Assembly (NCBI RefSeq): GCF_009674665.1
Contig: NZ_WKJD01000006.1
Span: forward strand, 124,001-188,000
Direction of reading: 5' to 3'
Source: Agromyces kandeliae
GTDB taxonomy: Bacteria > Actinomycetota > Actinomycetes > Actinomycetales > Microbacteriaceae
Length of the DNA stretch: 64,000 bases
This document shows, piece after piece, positions 41,765 to 49,776 of this stretch. Within the stretch, counting starts at the first letter, position 1. Each line of letters starts with the position of its first letter. Under the pieces are notes generated by a model. It did not search any database, was not told the DNA's origin, and worked only from the letters and a program-made list of their open reading frames with translations. The position numbers and the translations under genes were made by a program.

Positions 41765-42688
41765 GATCAGCTCGCGCGCCCGGTCCACGTCGCGGCCCAT
41801 CTGGACGATGAGCGCGTCGATGCCGTCGAACTTCTCCATGCCGCGGATGCGGTGGGCGAACTCGACCCCGACGACATGGTCGTAGAGGTCGAGGTCGCGA
41901 TCGAGCACGTACGCCTCGACCTGCTTCTTCGGCACGCCCTCGAACGTGGGGTTGTCGCCCACCGAGATCGCGGCGGGATAGCGCACCCCGCCGTCGATGA
42001 GCCATCCGGCGTAGACGCCGTCGCCGGGGACGAACCCCTCGGAGTCGAGTGCGAGGTTGGCCGTCGGGTAGCCGAGCTCGCGGCCGCGCTTGAAGCCGTG
42101 CACCACGAGCCCGCTCACGGTCGGCACGTGGCCCAGCAGTTCGGCGGCGTGCTCGACGTCGCCCGCCTCGAGCAGTTCGCGGATCCAGGTCGACGACACG
42201 CGGCGGCCGCCCTCGGGCATCACGTCCTCGACGACGACGACCTCGAACCCGTGCTCCTCGCCCTGGCGGCGGAGCATCTCGACGTCGCCCTCGTTGCCCG
42301 CGCCGTACCGGAAGTCGTGGCCGACGAGCAGCACGCGCGCGTCCAGCGCGTCGACCAGGAAGCGGCGAACGAACGCCTCGGCCGAGTTCGACGCCAGTGC
42401 GCCGTCGTAGTGCAGCAGCACCGTCGCGTCGAGGCCGGTGGTCGCGAGGAGCTCGAGCTTCTGCCGCGTGCTCACGAGCTGCGGCGGACAGCGGTCGGGT
42501 GCGTGGAAGGCCGCGGGGTGGCGGTCGAACGTGATCGCCACCGCCTCGAGGTGACGCGACTCGGCGATCTCGCGGAGCTTCGCGATCACCGCCCGATGCC
42601 CCTGGTGCACGCCGTCGAACTTGCCGATCGTCACGGCGGAGGGACCGTAGTGGGCGGGGACGGACTCGATCCCCGCGAACGTCCTCAC
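41759..42688 (-). CDS. ribF: Bifunctional riboflavin kinase/FAD synthetase
   Basis: 309 residues. The N-terminal nucleotidyltransferase has AVTIGKFDGVHQGHRAVI (HxGH type) and VSSTWIRELLEAGDV. The C-terminal riboflavin kinase has KRGRELGYPTANL and GDNPTFEG. It converts riboflavin to FMN and then FAD. GTG 42688 overlaps the upstream membrane protein stop as GTGA. It is the last gene of a truB-led unit and ends in the shared hairpin at 41737. Confidence 0.95.
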   Translation of the reverse strand: MRTFAGIESVPAHYGPSAVTIGKFDGVHQGHRAVIAKLREIAESRHLEAVAITFDRHPAAFHAPDRCPPQLVSTRQKLELLATTGLDATVLLHYDGALASNSAEAFVRRFLVDALDARVLLVGHDFRYGAGNEGDVEMLRRQGEEHGFEVVVVEDVMPEGGRRVSSTWIRELLEAGDVEHAAELLGHVPTVSGLVVHGFKRGRELGYPTANLALDSEGFVPGDGVYAGWLIDGGVRYPAAISVGDNPTFEGVPKKQVEAYVLDRDLDLYDHVVGVEFAHRIRGMEKFDGIDALIVQMGRDVDRARELID

Positions 42689-43173
42689 GCGCGCCCCTCG
42701 GCGTCGACCCGGCGGCGCCGGACGTCGCCTGCGGTGTCGGCCGCGACATCCCGCACCGGATGGCGCGCGAGCCACCACATGCCGAGCGGCGGCAGCACGA
42801 GCGGGATGAACAGGTACCCGCGACCGAACCACGACCACACCGTGTCGTGCGGGAACAGGTCGGGACGGAGGACGCTGAGCAGCCCCACCACGATCACGCC
42901 CGTGAACTCGAACACGATCGTCGCCCACGCGATGCGGTACCACGCACGACCGGGCATGACGAGCGCGACCGTCGCGAGGATGTAGACGACGGCGGCGAGC
43001 GCGGAGAGCGCGTAGGCGACGGGCGCCTCGTCGAACCTCTCGATGATCTGCACGAGCGAGCGCCCGGTCGCGGCGAGCGCGAGCACGCCGTACACGGCGA
43101 CGAGCACCCGGCCGACGCCGCTGAGTCGCCCCCGGCGACGCGCGTCGGAAGGGGCGGTGGATGTCTCGTTCAT
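42685..43173 (-). CDS. Four-helix membrane protein between truB and ribF
   Basis: 162 residues with four hydrophobic segments (VLVAVYGVLALAATG, VAYALSALAAVVYILATVAL, WATIVFEFTGVIVVGLLSVL, GYLFIPLVLPPLGMWWLA). The middle FGRGYLFIPLVLPPLGM is distinctive, but I do not recognise a named family. ATG 43173 has GGGAG upstream. Its stop overlaps ribF by 4 bp. Confidence 0.75.
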   Translation of the reverse strand: MNETSTAPSDARRRGRLSGVGRVLVAVYGVLALAATGRSLVQIIERFDEAPVAYALSALAAVVYILATVALVMPGRAWYRIAWATIVFEFTGVIVVGLLSVLRPDLFPHDTVWSWFGRGYLFIPLVLPPLGMWWLARHPVRDVAADTAGDVRRRRVDAEGRA

Positions 43174-43199
43174 GTCGTTCGATTCTCCCAGACCGAGCC

Positions 43200-43568
43200 T
43201 CACGCCTGCTGCACGGTCCAGATCTGCAGCATGCGGTAGACCATGACCGCGACGGCGAGCGATGCGACGCCGCACACGACGGTCGCCCAGCGGCCCCGGT
43301 CGATGAGCGCCCAGAGCGCCGCCGCGGGCGGCAGCAGCACGGCGCTGACGAGGTACACCCAGAACTCCAGCAGGCTGCCGGTCGGCGGGTTGCCGACGGC
43401 GGGCGCGACGAGCGCGGTGACGACCTGGCCGATGAGCAGCAGTTCGACGAGTGCGAGCGAGCCGAGGACCAGGTCGTTCGGGACCCGGCCTGCGAGCCCG
43501 AGCACGAGGCAGAGCAGGCCCGCGACGACCGCCACGGCGACCTGCGCGTACGCGAACCACTCGATCAT
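43200..43568 (-). CDS. Small four-helix membrane protein coupled to truB
   Basis: 122 residues, helices at ~6-26, 33-55, 68-90 and 95-115 (VAVAVVAGLLCLVLGLAG, LVLGSLALVELLLIGQVVTAL, LEFWVYLVSAVLLPPAAALWAL, ATVVCGVASLAVAVMV). It resembles small actinobacterial integral membrane proteins of unknown function. ATG 43568 overlaps the truB stop (ATGA), so it is translationally coupled to a tRNA modification enzyme. Confidence 0.75.
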   Translation of the reverse strand: MIEWFAYAQVAVAVVAGLLCLVLGLAGRVPNDLVLGSLALVELLLIGQVVTALVAPAVGNPPTGSLLEFWVYLVSAVLLPPAAALWALIDRGRWATVVCGVASLAVAVMVYRMLQIWTVQQA

Positions 43569-44470
43569 GCGCCCTCCTCGGCGGGGAACCCGGTGACGAC
43601 CTTGAGCTGCGGGCCGCGGCGTTCGACGATCGCGACGAGCACGTCGCCCGGGCCGACGGCGGCGATCGGCGCGCCGCCCGGCAGGGCCGCGGCAGCCTCG
43701 ACGGCGCCGATGCGCTTGCCGTGGCGGAGGTCGCGCACGGCGTCCGCGTCGACCTCGATCGCGGGGAGCACGAGCCTGGCGGCCTCGGCCGGCGTGAGTC
43801 GCGCCGCCGCGACGTCGAGCCCCTCGAGCGGGCCGGCCTCGGAGACGTCGAACCGGCCGATGCGCGTCCGTCGGAGCGCGGTGAGGTGCCCGCCGACGCC
43901 GAGCGCGGCGCCGAGGTCGCGCGCGAGCGCGCGCACGTAGGTGCCCGACGAGCAGGCGACCCGAACGTCGAGGTCGAGCCATCCGGCGCCCTCGCGCACG
44001 TCGAGCAGCTCGAACGCCGACACGGTCACCGTCCGGGCGGCGAGCTCGACCGCCTCGCCGTCGCGCACGCGCTGGTAGGCCCGCTTGCCGTCGACCTTGA
44101 CGGCGCTGACCGCGCTCGGGACCTGGTCGATCGTGCCGGTGAGCTCGGCCATCCCGGCCTCGACGGCCTCGCGCGCGATCGCGGCGACGGCGTCGGCGGA
44201 TGCCGCGGGCAGCGCCTCGCCCTCGGCGTCATCGGTCGTCGTGCCCCAGCCGAGGCGAACGGTCGCGAGGTACTCCTTGTCGAGTCCGACGAGGTGGTGG
44301 AGGAGCCTCGTCGACGTCTCGATCCCGAGCAGGAGCAGCCCGGTCGCCATCGGGTCGAGCGTGCCGGCATGGCCGACCTTGCGGGTCCCGGCGAGGCGCC
44401 GCACGCGGGCGACGACGTCGTGGCTGGTCATCCCCTGCGGCTTGTCGACGAGGAGGATGCCGCTGTTCAC
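43565..44470 (-). CDS. truB: tRNA pseudouridine(55) synthase
   Basis: 301 residues from GTG 44470 (VNSGILLVDKPQGMTSHDVV). The catalytic Asp39 lies in KVGHAGTLDPMATG. The RIGRFDVSEAG and YVRALARDLG motifs are present, and a C-terminal PUA-like part ends near VVTGFPAEE. It makes pseudouridine 55 in the T-loop of tRNAs. A TAGCCT box (44478-44483) 7 nt upstream suggests a leaderless mRNA, divergent from the ketopantoate-reductase-like gene. Confidence 0.94.
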   Translation of the reverse strand: MNSGILLVDKPQGMTSHDVVARVRRLAGTRKVGHAGTLDPMATGLLLLGIETSTRLLHHLVGLDKEYLATVRLGWGTTTDDAEGEALPAASADAVAAIAREAVEAGMAELTGTIDQVPSAVSAVKVDGKRAYQRVRDGEAVELAARTVTVSAFELLDVREGAGWLDLDVRVACSSGTYVRALARDLGAALGVGGHLTALRRTRIGRFDVSEAGPLEGLDVAAARLTPAEAARLVLPAIEVDADAVRDLRHGKRIGAVEAAAALPGGAPIAAVGPGDVLVAIVERRGPQLKVVTGFPAEEGA

Positions 44471-44477
44471 GCCGTAC

Positions 44478-44522
44478 AGGCTAACAGCGCGAACCACCCG
44501 CGCCGCTCGGTCGCCCTACGCT
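44478..44522. promoter_or_regulatory. Divergent leaderless promoters (truB / panE-like)
   Basis: Minus TAGCCT at 44478-44483 (7 nt to GTG 44470) and plus TACGCT at 44517-44522 (6 nt to GTG 44529). Confidence 0.55.
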
Positions 44523-44528
44523 GGACCG

Positions 44529-45536
44529 GTGAGGATCGGCATCATCGGCGCGGGAGCGCTCGGCGGCACCTTCGCCGCCCTCCTCGCACGCGCGGGGCAC
44601 GACGTGGAGGTGACGGCTCGCGGCGCGGGCCTCGAGGCGATCCGCGCGGGCGGCATCCGCCTGTCGGGCGGGTACGGCGACGCGCACGTGCACCCGGCGG
44701 TCGCCGACCGCCTGACCGTGCGGCCCGACCTGGTGCTCGTGTGCACCAAGGCGCAGGATGCCGCGGCGGCGATCGTGGCGAACGGAGCGGTCATCGACGG
44801 GGTGCCCGTCGTGGTGGTGCAGAACGGCCTCGACGGCGTCGCGACGGCCGAGCGGCTCCTGCCGCGCTCGGCGTGCATGGGCATGCTCTCGATCATCGCC
44901 GCGAACTACACCGAGCCCGGTTCGGTGCGGGTCACCACGGCCGCGGCCAGCTACCTCGGCCGGGGCGACGGGCCGCCCGACGCCGAGGTGCGCCGCGTCG
45001 CCTCGCTCATCTCGGAGGCGGTGCCCGTCGTCGCGGTGGCGAACTTCCGCGGTGCGCAGTGGACGAAGCTCGTCGTCAACATGCTGAACGCGGTCCCCGC
45101 GATCGTCGGTCGGAGCGTGCAGGACGTGGTGGACGACCCCTCGCTGCGGCGGGTGGTCGCCGCGTCCATGCGCGAGTGCGTTCGCGTCGGGATCGCCCGC
45201 GGCATCCGCTTCGGCTCGCTGCAGGGTCTCGGGGATCGGCGCCTGCGCGCGTTCGCGCGGTTGCCGCTCGGGCTCGCGCAGGTCCTGCCCTGGTCGATGC
45301 GCGTGCGGATGGGGTCGGTGCCGAACCTCGGTTCCACGCAGCAGAGCCTCCGGCGCGGGCAGCCGACCGAGGTGGACTTCCTGAACGGGGCGGTCGTCCG
45401 CGAGGCGCGGGCGGCCGGCGTCGACGCCCCCGTGAATCGCGCGCTGACCGCGCTGGTGCACGAGGTCGAGGCATCGGGCGCCCCGTTGCCGGCCGAACGG
45501 GTCGCCGCGGCCCTGGAAGAGGTCGGCGCGGGCTGA
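44529..45536 (+). CDS. 2-dehydropantoate 2-reductase family protein (ApbA/PanE)
   Basis: 335 residues. The N-terminal NADP-binding motif is RIGIIGAGALGGTFAALLARAG. Then VLVCTKAQDAAAAI, VVVVQNGLDGV, the catalytic Lys in GAQWTKLVVNMLNA, and the C-terminal EVDFLNGAVV. It reduces ketopantoate to pantoate in coenzyme A synthesis, or a related keto acid; family members often have other substrates, so the symbol is withheld. The mRNA appears leaderless. Confidence 0.87.
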   Translation: MRIGIIGAGALGGTFAALLARAGHDVEVTARGAGLEAIRAGGIRLSGGYGDAHVHPAVADRLTVRPDLVLVCTKAQDAAAAIVANGAVIDGVPVVVVQNGLDGVATAERLLPRSACMGMLSIIAANYTEPGSVRVTTAAASYLGRGDGPPDAEVRRVASLISEAVPVVAVANFRGAQWTKLVVNMLNAVPAIVGRSVQDVVDDPSLRRVVAASMRECVRVGIARGIRFGSLQGLGDRRLRAFARLPLGLAQVLPWSMRVRMGSVPNLGSTQQSLRRGQPTEVDFLNGAVVREARAAGVDAPVNRALTALVHEVEASGAPLPAERVAAALEEVGAG

Positions 45537-45606
45537 GGCGTCGACGACGCGACGCCGCTAGGGTGCCACTGCATCCGACCGGAACGACCGACCGAAGCGA
45601 GCCGCC

Positions 45607-46674
45607 GTGGAACCCGACGACACCGCCACCGAACCCCGCCCGGCCGAGCGGAGGACCCGCGACCCGGAGGTGGGCGCGACGGCCGACGCCGGGTCCCGCC
45701 CGCTCCGGTGGTGGGTGTGCCTGCTCATCGGCGCCGCGGCCGCGGTCATCGGGCTGCTTCCGTGGCTCCTCGACGGAATGCGGCTGCCGCTGCAGAACCT
45801 CTGGGCGACGGACGCCCTGCCCGAGGACTACCCGCTCGCACTCCTGCCGTTCAGCCAGTACTTCCTGACGCGCATCGCCGCGCTGCTCATCGTCGGCGCA
45901 GCGGTCGCGGGCATCACCGCGCGAGCGACGCGGCCGCGGCAGCGTCGGTTCGGCGTCGCCTGGATCCTCGTCGGGCTCCTCGCGGTGCAGGCGACGTCGA
46001 TCGTCCAGACCACGACGGTCGTGCGCGGGGGGCTCCAGGAGCGGTTCGAGTCCGACCTGTACGTCGCGGCGCTGGTCGCGGTCGCGGTGCTCGCGAACCT
46101 CATCGGCGTCGGCGTCCTGGTCCTCGTCGCCGCGGCGCCCCGCGCCGGCGCCGTCATCGGGCTCTCCGTCGCCGCCGTGCTGTCGTCGTCCTGGCTGGGC
46201 GGACTGCTCCTCCCCGATCCCGCGGTGGGCGGGCCGGCTGCCGAACCCGTGCTGTTCGCGCTCCGGTGGCTGCCGGCCGTGCTCGTCGGCGCCGCGATCG
46301 CGTGGGGCGGGATCGGCACCGTCGGGCGCGTCCTCGCGGCCCTCGTCGCGCTCACCGTGCTCTGGATCGGGCCGGCCCTCGTCACGGCGGTCTCGAGCGC
46401 GGCCGGCAGCCGGGTCCTGGCGCGGCGCCCCGACGAGATGATCGAGTACGCCTCGGGCGTCTTCCGATCGGCGACGACGCTGCCCGAGATCGTCGCTCCG
46501 CCGCTCGTCGTCGCGGTCGTCGTCGCCGTGATCGGGCTGGTCGGCCGGCTCGTCATGCGACGGAGGCGGGCGTCGAGGTCCACCCCCGAACCGTCTGCAC
46601 GTGCCGACGACACGTCTCGGTCCGTGCCGGAGGGCGACGGAGCATCCGACCCGCGCCCGTCGAACTCGGACTGA
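45607..46674 (+). CDS. Polytopic membrane protein, unknown
   Basis: 355 residues with ~7-8 hydrophobic helices (WWVCLLIGAAAAVIGLLPWL, IAALLIVGAAVAGITA, GVAWILVGLLAVQATSI, VAALVAVAVLANLIGVGVLV, AVLVGAAIAWGGIGTVG, LVVAVVVAVIGLVGRLV). The cytoplasmic tail is Ser/Asp/Arg-rich. No family is recognised. The start is GTG with a weak SD; a TAGGGT box at 45559-45564 gives a ~37-nt leader. It ends in the shared hairpin at 46669. Confidence 0.65.
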   Translation: MEPDDTATEPRPAERRTRDPEVGATADAGSRPLRWWVCLLIGAAAAVIGLLPWLLDGMRLPLQNLWATDALPEDYPLALLPFSQYFLTRIAALLIVGAAVAGITARATRPRQRRFGVAWILVGLLAVQATSIVQTTTVVRGGLQERFESDLYVAALVAVAVLANLIGVGVLVLVAAAPRAGAVIGLSVAAVLSSSWLGGLLLPDPAVGGPAAEPVLFALRWLPAVLVGAAIAWGGIGTVGRVLAALVALTVLWIGPALVTAVSSAAGSRVLARRPDEMIEYASGVFRSATTLPEIVAPPLVVAVVVAVIGLVGRLVMRRRRASRSTPEPSARADDTSRSVPEGDGASDPRPSNSD

Positions 46675-46692
46675 CGGGCCCCCGCGTCAGTC
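46669..46692. terminator. Shared hairpin with both stop codons (membrane protein / kinase-like)
   Basis: Perfect 8-bp arms GACTGACG (46669) / CGTCAGTC (46685), 8-nt loop. It pairs the TGA at 46672-46674 with the opposing stop at 46687-46689. Confidence 0.65.
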
Positions 46693-47355
46693 GGCGTCGG
46701 GCCGCGCGCCGGCCGCGTCCGCCCACGCCTCGTCGGCCGGCCCGTCCTCGTCGCCGACGCGACCCGCCGCCCCGCGGCGCGGATGCGCCGGGTCTGCGAG
46801 GTCGATGACGATGGATGCGACCGTCCTCGGGTCGCTCGACGCATACGCGATGCGGTCCGCGGCATCCGCGGGCTCGCCGTCGACCGCGATCGCGATGTCC
46901 CACTCGTCGCGCAGGCGCTCCCGCAGCAGGAACCGGCCGTCCAGGACGAGGATCGCGTCGGCGGGGCCCGTGCGCCACCTCGGCTCGACCCAGGCGTCCC
47001 TCGCGAGGTCGAACCCGCGCGTCACGAACGCCGTCGACCCGGCCATGCGGAACGGCTCGACGAGCGTGCGCAGCAGGAGCGACTCGTCGATGCCGTAGCG
47101 CCAGTAGCGCTCGGGCGTGTCGGGCCCGTACTCCGCCTGGGCGTCGCGCGACCGGTGGAAGTCCTCCACGCTCGCCCGGAAGACCGAGCGGTCGCGCTCC
47201 CTCAGCACGTCGGCCAGGTCGTCGCCGAGCTGCGTCTTCCCGCTCCGGAGCGGACCGTCGATCGCGACGATCACCCGCCCGCGGCCCGTGCGGGCGAGGA
47301 ACTCGTCGGCGACCTCGCGGAGGAACGCCACACGAGGCGTGGTGACCAGGCGCAT
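46687..47355 (-). CDS. P-loop uridine kinase-like protein
   Basis: 222 residues. Walker A is VAIDGPLRSGKTQLGDDLAD, followed by SVEDFHRSRDAQAEYG and ILVLDGRFLLRERL, as in uridine kinase-like proteins of actinobacteria. The His/Asp after the phosphoacceptor loop are conserved. Substrate (nucleoside or other) is uncertain. It probably has a leaderless mRNA: TACGCT (47362-47367) lies 6 nt before the ATG, and it is divergent from mutY. Confidence 0.75.
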   Translation of the reverse strand: MRLVTTPRVAFLREVADEFLARTGRGRVIVAIDGPLRSGKTQLGDDLADVLRERDRSVFRASVEDFHRSRDAQAEYGPDTPERYWRYGIDESLLLRTLVEPFRMAGSTAFVTRGFDLARDAWVEPRWRTGPADAILVLDGRFLLRERLRDEWDIAIAVDGEPADAADRIAYASSDPRTVASIVIDLADPAHPRRGAAGRVGDEDGPADEAWADAAGARPDAD

Positions 47356-47361
47356 GCTCCG

Positions 47362-47411
47362 AGCGTACGTCGCCCGCCTCGACCGCGTCGACCGACCGGC
47401 CGCCGTACGCT
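47362..47411. promoter_or_regulatory. Divergent leaderless promoters (kinase-like / mutY)
   Basis: TACGCT on the minus strand at 47362-47367 and on the plus strand at 47406-47411, each 6 nt from the start codon (47355 and 47418). Confidence 0.55.
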
Positions 47412-47417
47412 GGACGG

Positions 47418-48326
47418 ATGCCGACCCTCGCCCGACCCACGGACGCCGCGCCGGCCGACGCGATCGCCGAGGCGGTGAACCGGTGGTTCGCCGGGGCCGC
47501 CCGGCCGCTGCCCTGGCGCGCCGCGGACGTCTCGCCGTGGGCGGTGCTCGTCAGCGAGTTCATGCTCCAGCAGACCCAGGTCGCGCGCGTGCAGCCGCGC
47601 TGGGAGGAGTGGATGCGCCGCTGGCCGACGCCCGCGGACCTCGCAGCCGCGCCGCCGTCGGAGGCCGTGCGGATGTGGGATCGACTCGGGTACCCGCGCC
47701 GCGCGCTGTGGCTGCACCGCGCCGCCACCGAGATCGTGGAACGCCACGGCGGCGACGTGCCTCGGGATCTCGATGCGCTCCTCGCGCTGCAGGGCATCGG
47801 GCCGTACACGGCGCGCGCGATCGCGGCCTTCGCGTTCGGCGAGCGGCACCCCGTCGTCGACACCAACACGCGCCGCGTGATCGCCCGCGCGGTCGACGGC
47901 ATCGCCGAGGCCGGACCGCCGGCGACGAGGCGCGACCTCGACGCGATGGACGCACTCCTGCCCGACGACCACGCCGCGGCGCGCGTGTTCAACGCCGGCG
48001 CCATGGAGCTCGGAGCCACCGTGTGCACCGCACGGGCGCCGCGATGCGACGACTGCCCGATCGCCCCGCACTGCGCGTGGCGGGCGGCGAGCTACCCCGC
48101 CTACGACGGACCTCGACGCGCGCGGCAGGCCCGCTTCGCCGGCAGCGACCGCGAGGCACGAGGACTGGTGATGCGCGAGCTGCGCGCCGCCCATCGTCCC
48201 GTCCCCCACGGCGAGCTCGCACGCGTCGTCGCGGATCCGGATCGGCTGGCGCGGGCCGTCGACGGACTCGTCGCCGATGGCCTGGCGGCGCGCGTCGACG
48301 GCGGGCTCGCGCTGCCCGAGGCCTGA
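47418..48326 (+). CDS. mutY: A/G-specific adenine glycosylase
   Basis: 302 residues. LPWR near the start, catalytic Glu47 in SEFMLQQTQVARV, the HhH motif LQGIGPYTARAIAAFAFG, catalytic Asp148 in HPVVDTNTRRV, and the iron-sulfur Cys 203, 210, 213 and 219 (C-x6-C-x2-C-x5-C). It removes adenine mispaired with 8-oxoguanine. The NUDIX-like C-terminal domain of longer MutY proteins is replaced by ~70 residues resembling a short winged helix. A leaderless start is likely. Confidence 0.94.
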   Translation: MPTLARPTDAAPADAIAEAVNRWFAGAARPLPWRAADVSPWAVLVSEFMLQQTQVARVQPRWEEWMRRWPTPADLAAAPPSEAVRMWDRLGYPRRALWLHRAATEIVERHGGDVPRDLDALLALQGIGPYTARAIAAFAFGERHPVVDTNTRRVIARAVDGIAEAGPPATRRDLDAMDALLPDDHAAARVFNAGAMELGATVCTARAPRCDDCPIAPHCAWRAASYPAYDGPRRARQARFAGSDREARGLVMRELRAAHRPVPHGELARVVADPDRLARAVDGLVADGLAARVDGGLALPEA

Positions 48327-48375
48327 CCGGTCGACCGGACCGCTCGCCGTCGGGGCCGCGTTCGCGGACGTGCCG

Positions 48376-49776
48376 CTACGCGTCGTCCAGACCGAGCAGC
48401 TCGAAGGCCTCGACCGGGGCCTGACGGCCCTTCACCTGGAGTGCGCCGAGGGGCCGGAGGACGGCCGATCCGCCGAGGCGCCTGGCCGTCTCCGCGCCGA
48501 TCGCGACCCCGCCCACGGGAGCCGACCCCTCGAGCCGGGAGGCCACGTTCACGGCGTCGCCGATGACGGTGTACGTGCGGCCGCCACCCGTGCCGAGGAT
48601 GCCGACGTTCGCCACTCCCGAGTTCACGCCGACCCTGAACCGCGGCCAGTCCGGATGCTCGTCCTGCACCGCGACCGCGGCCTGCTGGAGCGCGAGCGCC
48701 GCGCCCGCCGCCCGCCGAGCGTGCGACGAGCCGGTCGCGCCATCCTCGAACACGACCATGACCGCGTCGCCGATCAGCCGGTCCACGCGGCCACCGAACC
48801 GCTCCACGAGGGGCGGGATCACATCGGTGAAGTAGGCGTTGAGCGTCGCGGTGACCTCTGCCGGGTCGTGCGCCTCCGAGAAGCTCGTGAAGCCGGCGAG
48901 GTCGGCGAAGAGCACCGACACCTCGCGCTCCCCCGCGGCGGTGTCGCGCGTGTAGAGGCCCGACCAGCGCTCCTCGCGCCACGACCGCTGCGCCGCGACC
49001 ACGATGAGGACGAAGGCGGCGAGCATGAGCACGTGCCACTCCCACCACGACAGGTGCCAGTTGCGGCCGAACACGACCGCGATCTCGGCCTCGGCGAGGA
49101 GGGTGAACGCCGCGGCGAACGCGAGCGGCAGCGGCGAGGCGGCGTGCCGCGGCATCCGGAGGTACCTGATGACCGCGAAGGCGTAGCAGGCGAGGCCGAC
49201 GATCGCGAGCACGACGAACGGGCCCGTCATGCGCTCGGGCGGCGGGGCGGCGAGCGGTCCGGCCTCGAGCAGCGATGCGACCGCCCAGAGCAGCATCACC
49301 CCGACGAGCGCGGCCACGAGCCACGGCGCCAGCCGCAGCACCCGGGCGCCGTGCGCCCCGTCGAGGTCGGCGCTCGACCAGGCGGCGAACACCGCGGCGA
49401 TCGTGAGGCCGACCGGCGTTGCGAGGGCGAACCCCGTGTTGCTGCCCGACAGGAGCACGCCCGGCGTGGCGAGCGCGTGGAGGGCGAGGAATCCCGCCGC
49501 GGCGAGGAACGACAGCGACACGAGCACCAGGCGCGCGTCGTGTCGCAGCCGTGCCGCGGCGGCGACCGCCCAGGCGAGCGCCGCATTGATGGCGCCGGCG
49601 GCGAGCACGAGCCAGAAGTGCGTCGGCTGGTGCTCCCACTCGAGGTCGAGCGTGGGCCGGGCGATCAGGAGGGCGAGGCCCGCGAGCGGGATCGCGAGGA
49701 TCACGGTCGTCCACGCGACGCGCCCGGCGGTCGGCGGCGGTGCCGTCGGACCGGTGCCGGGCGCGAGGTCGGTCAC
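48376..49776 (-). CDS. Membrane-bound class III adenylate/guanylate cyclase
   Basis: 466 residues. About seven to eight N-terminal membrane helices (residues ~20-270) are followed by a cyclase domain: VSVLFADLAGFTSFSEAHDP (metal Asp), RVDRLIGDAVMVVFED (second Asp), and YTVIGDAVNVASRLEGSAP. It makes cAMP or cGMP on the cytoplasmic face. Its GTG overlaps the stop of the flavoprotein gene upstream (GTGA), implying one functional unit. No HAMP domain is evident between helices and cyclase. Confidence 0.9.
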   Translation of the reverse strand: MTDLAPGTGPTAPPPTAGRVAWTTVILAIPLAGLALLIARPTLDLEWEHQPTHFWLVLAAGAINAALAWAVAAAARLRHDARLVLVSLSFLAAAGFLALHALATPGVLLSGSNTGFALATPVGLTIAAVFAAWSSADLDGAHGARVLRLAPWLVAALVGVMLLWAVASLLEAGPLAAPPPERMTGPFVVLAIVGLACYAFAVIRYLRMPRHAASPLPLAFAAAFTLLAEAEIAVVFGRNWHLSWWEWHVLMLAAFVLIVVAAQRSWREERWSGLYTRDTAAGEREVSVLFADLAGFTSFSEAHDPAEVTATLNAYFTDVIPPLVERFGGRVDRLIGDAVMVVFEDGATGSSHARRAAGAALALQQAAVAVQDEHPDWPRFRVGVNSGVANVGILGTGGGRTYTVIGDAVNVASRLEGSAPVGGVAIGAETARRLGGSAVLRPLGALQVKGRQAPVEAFELLGLDDA

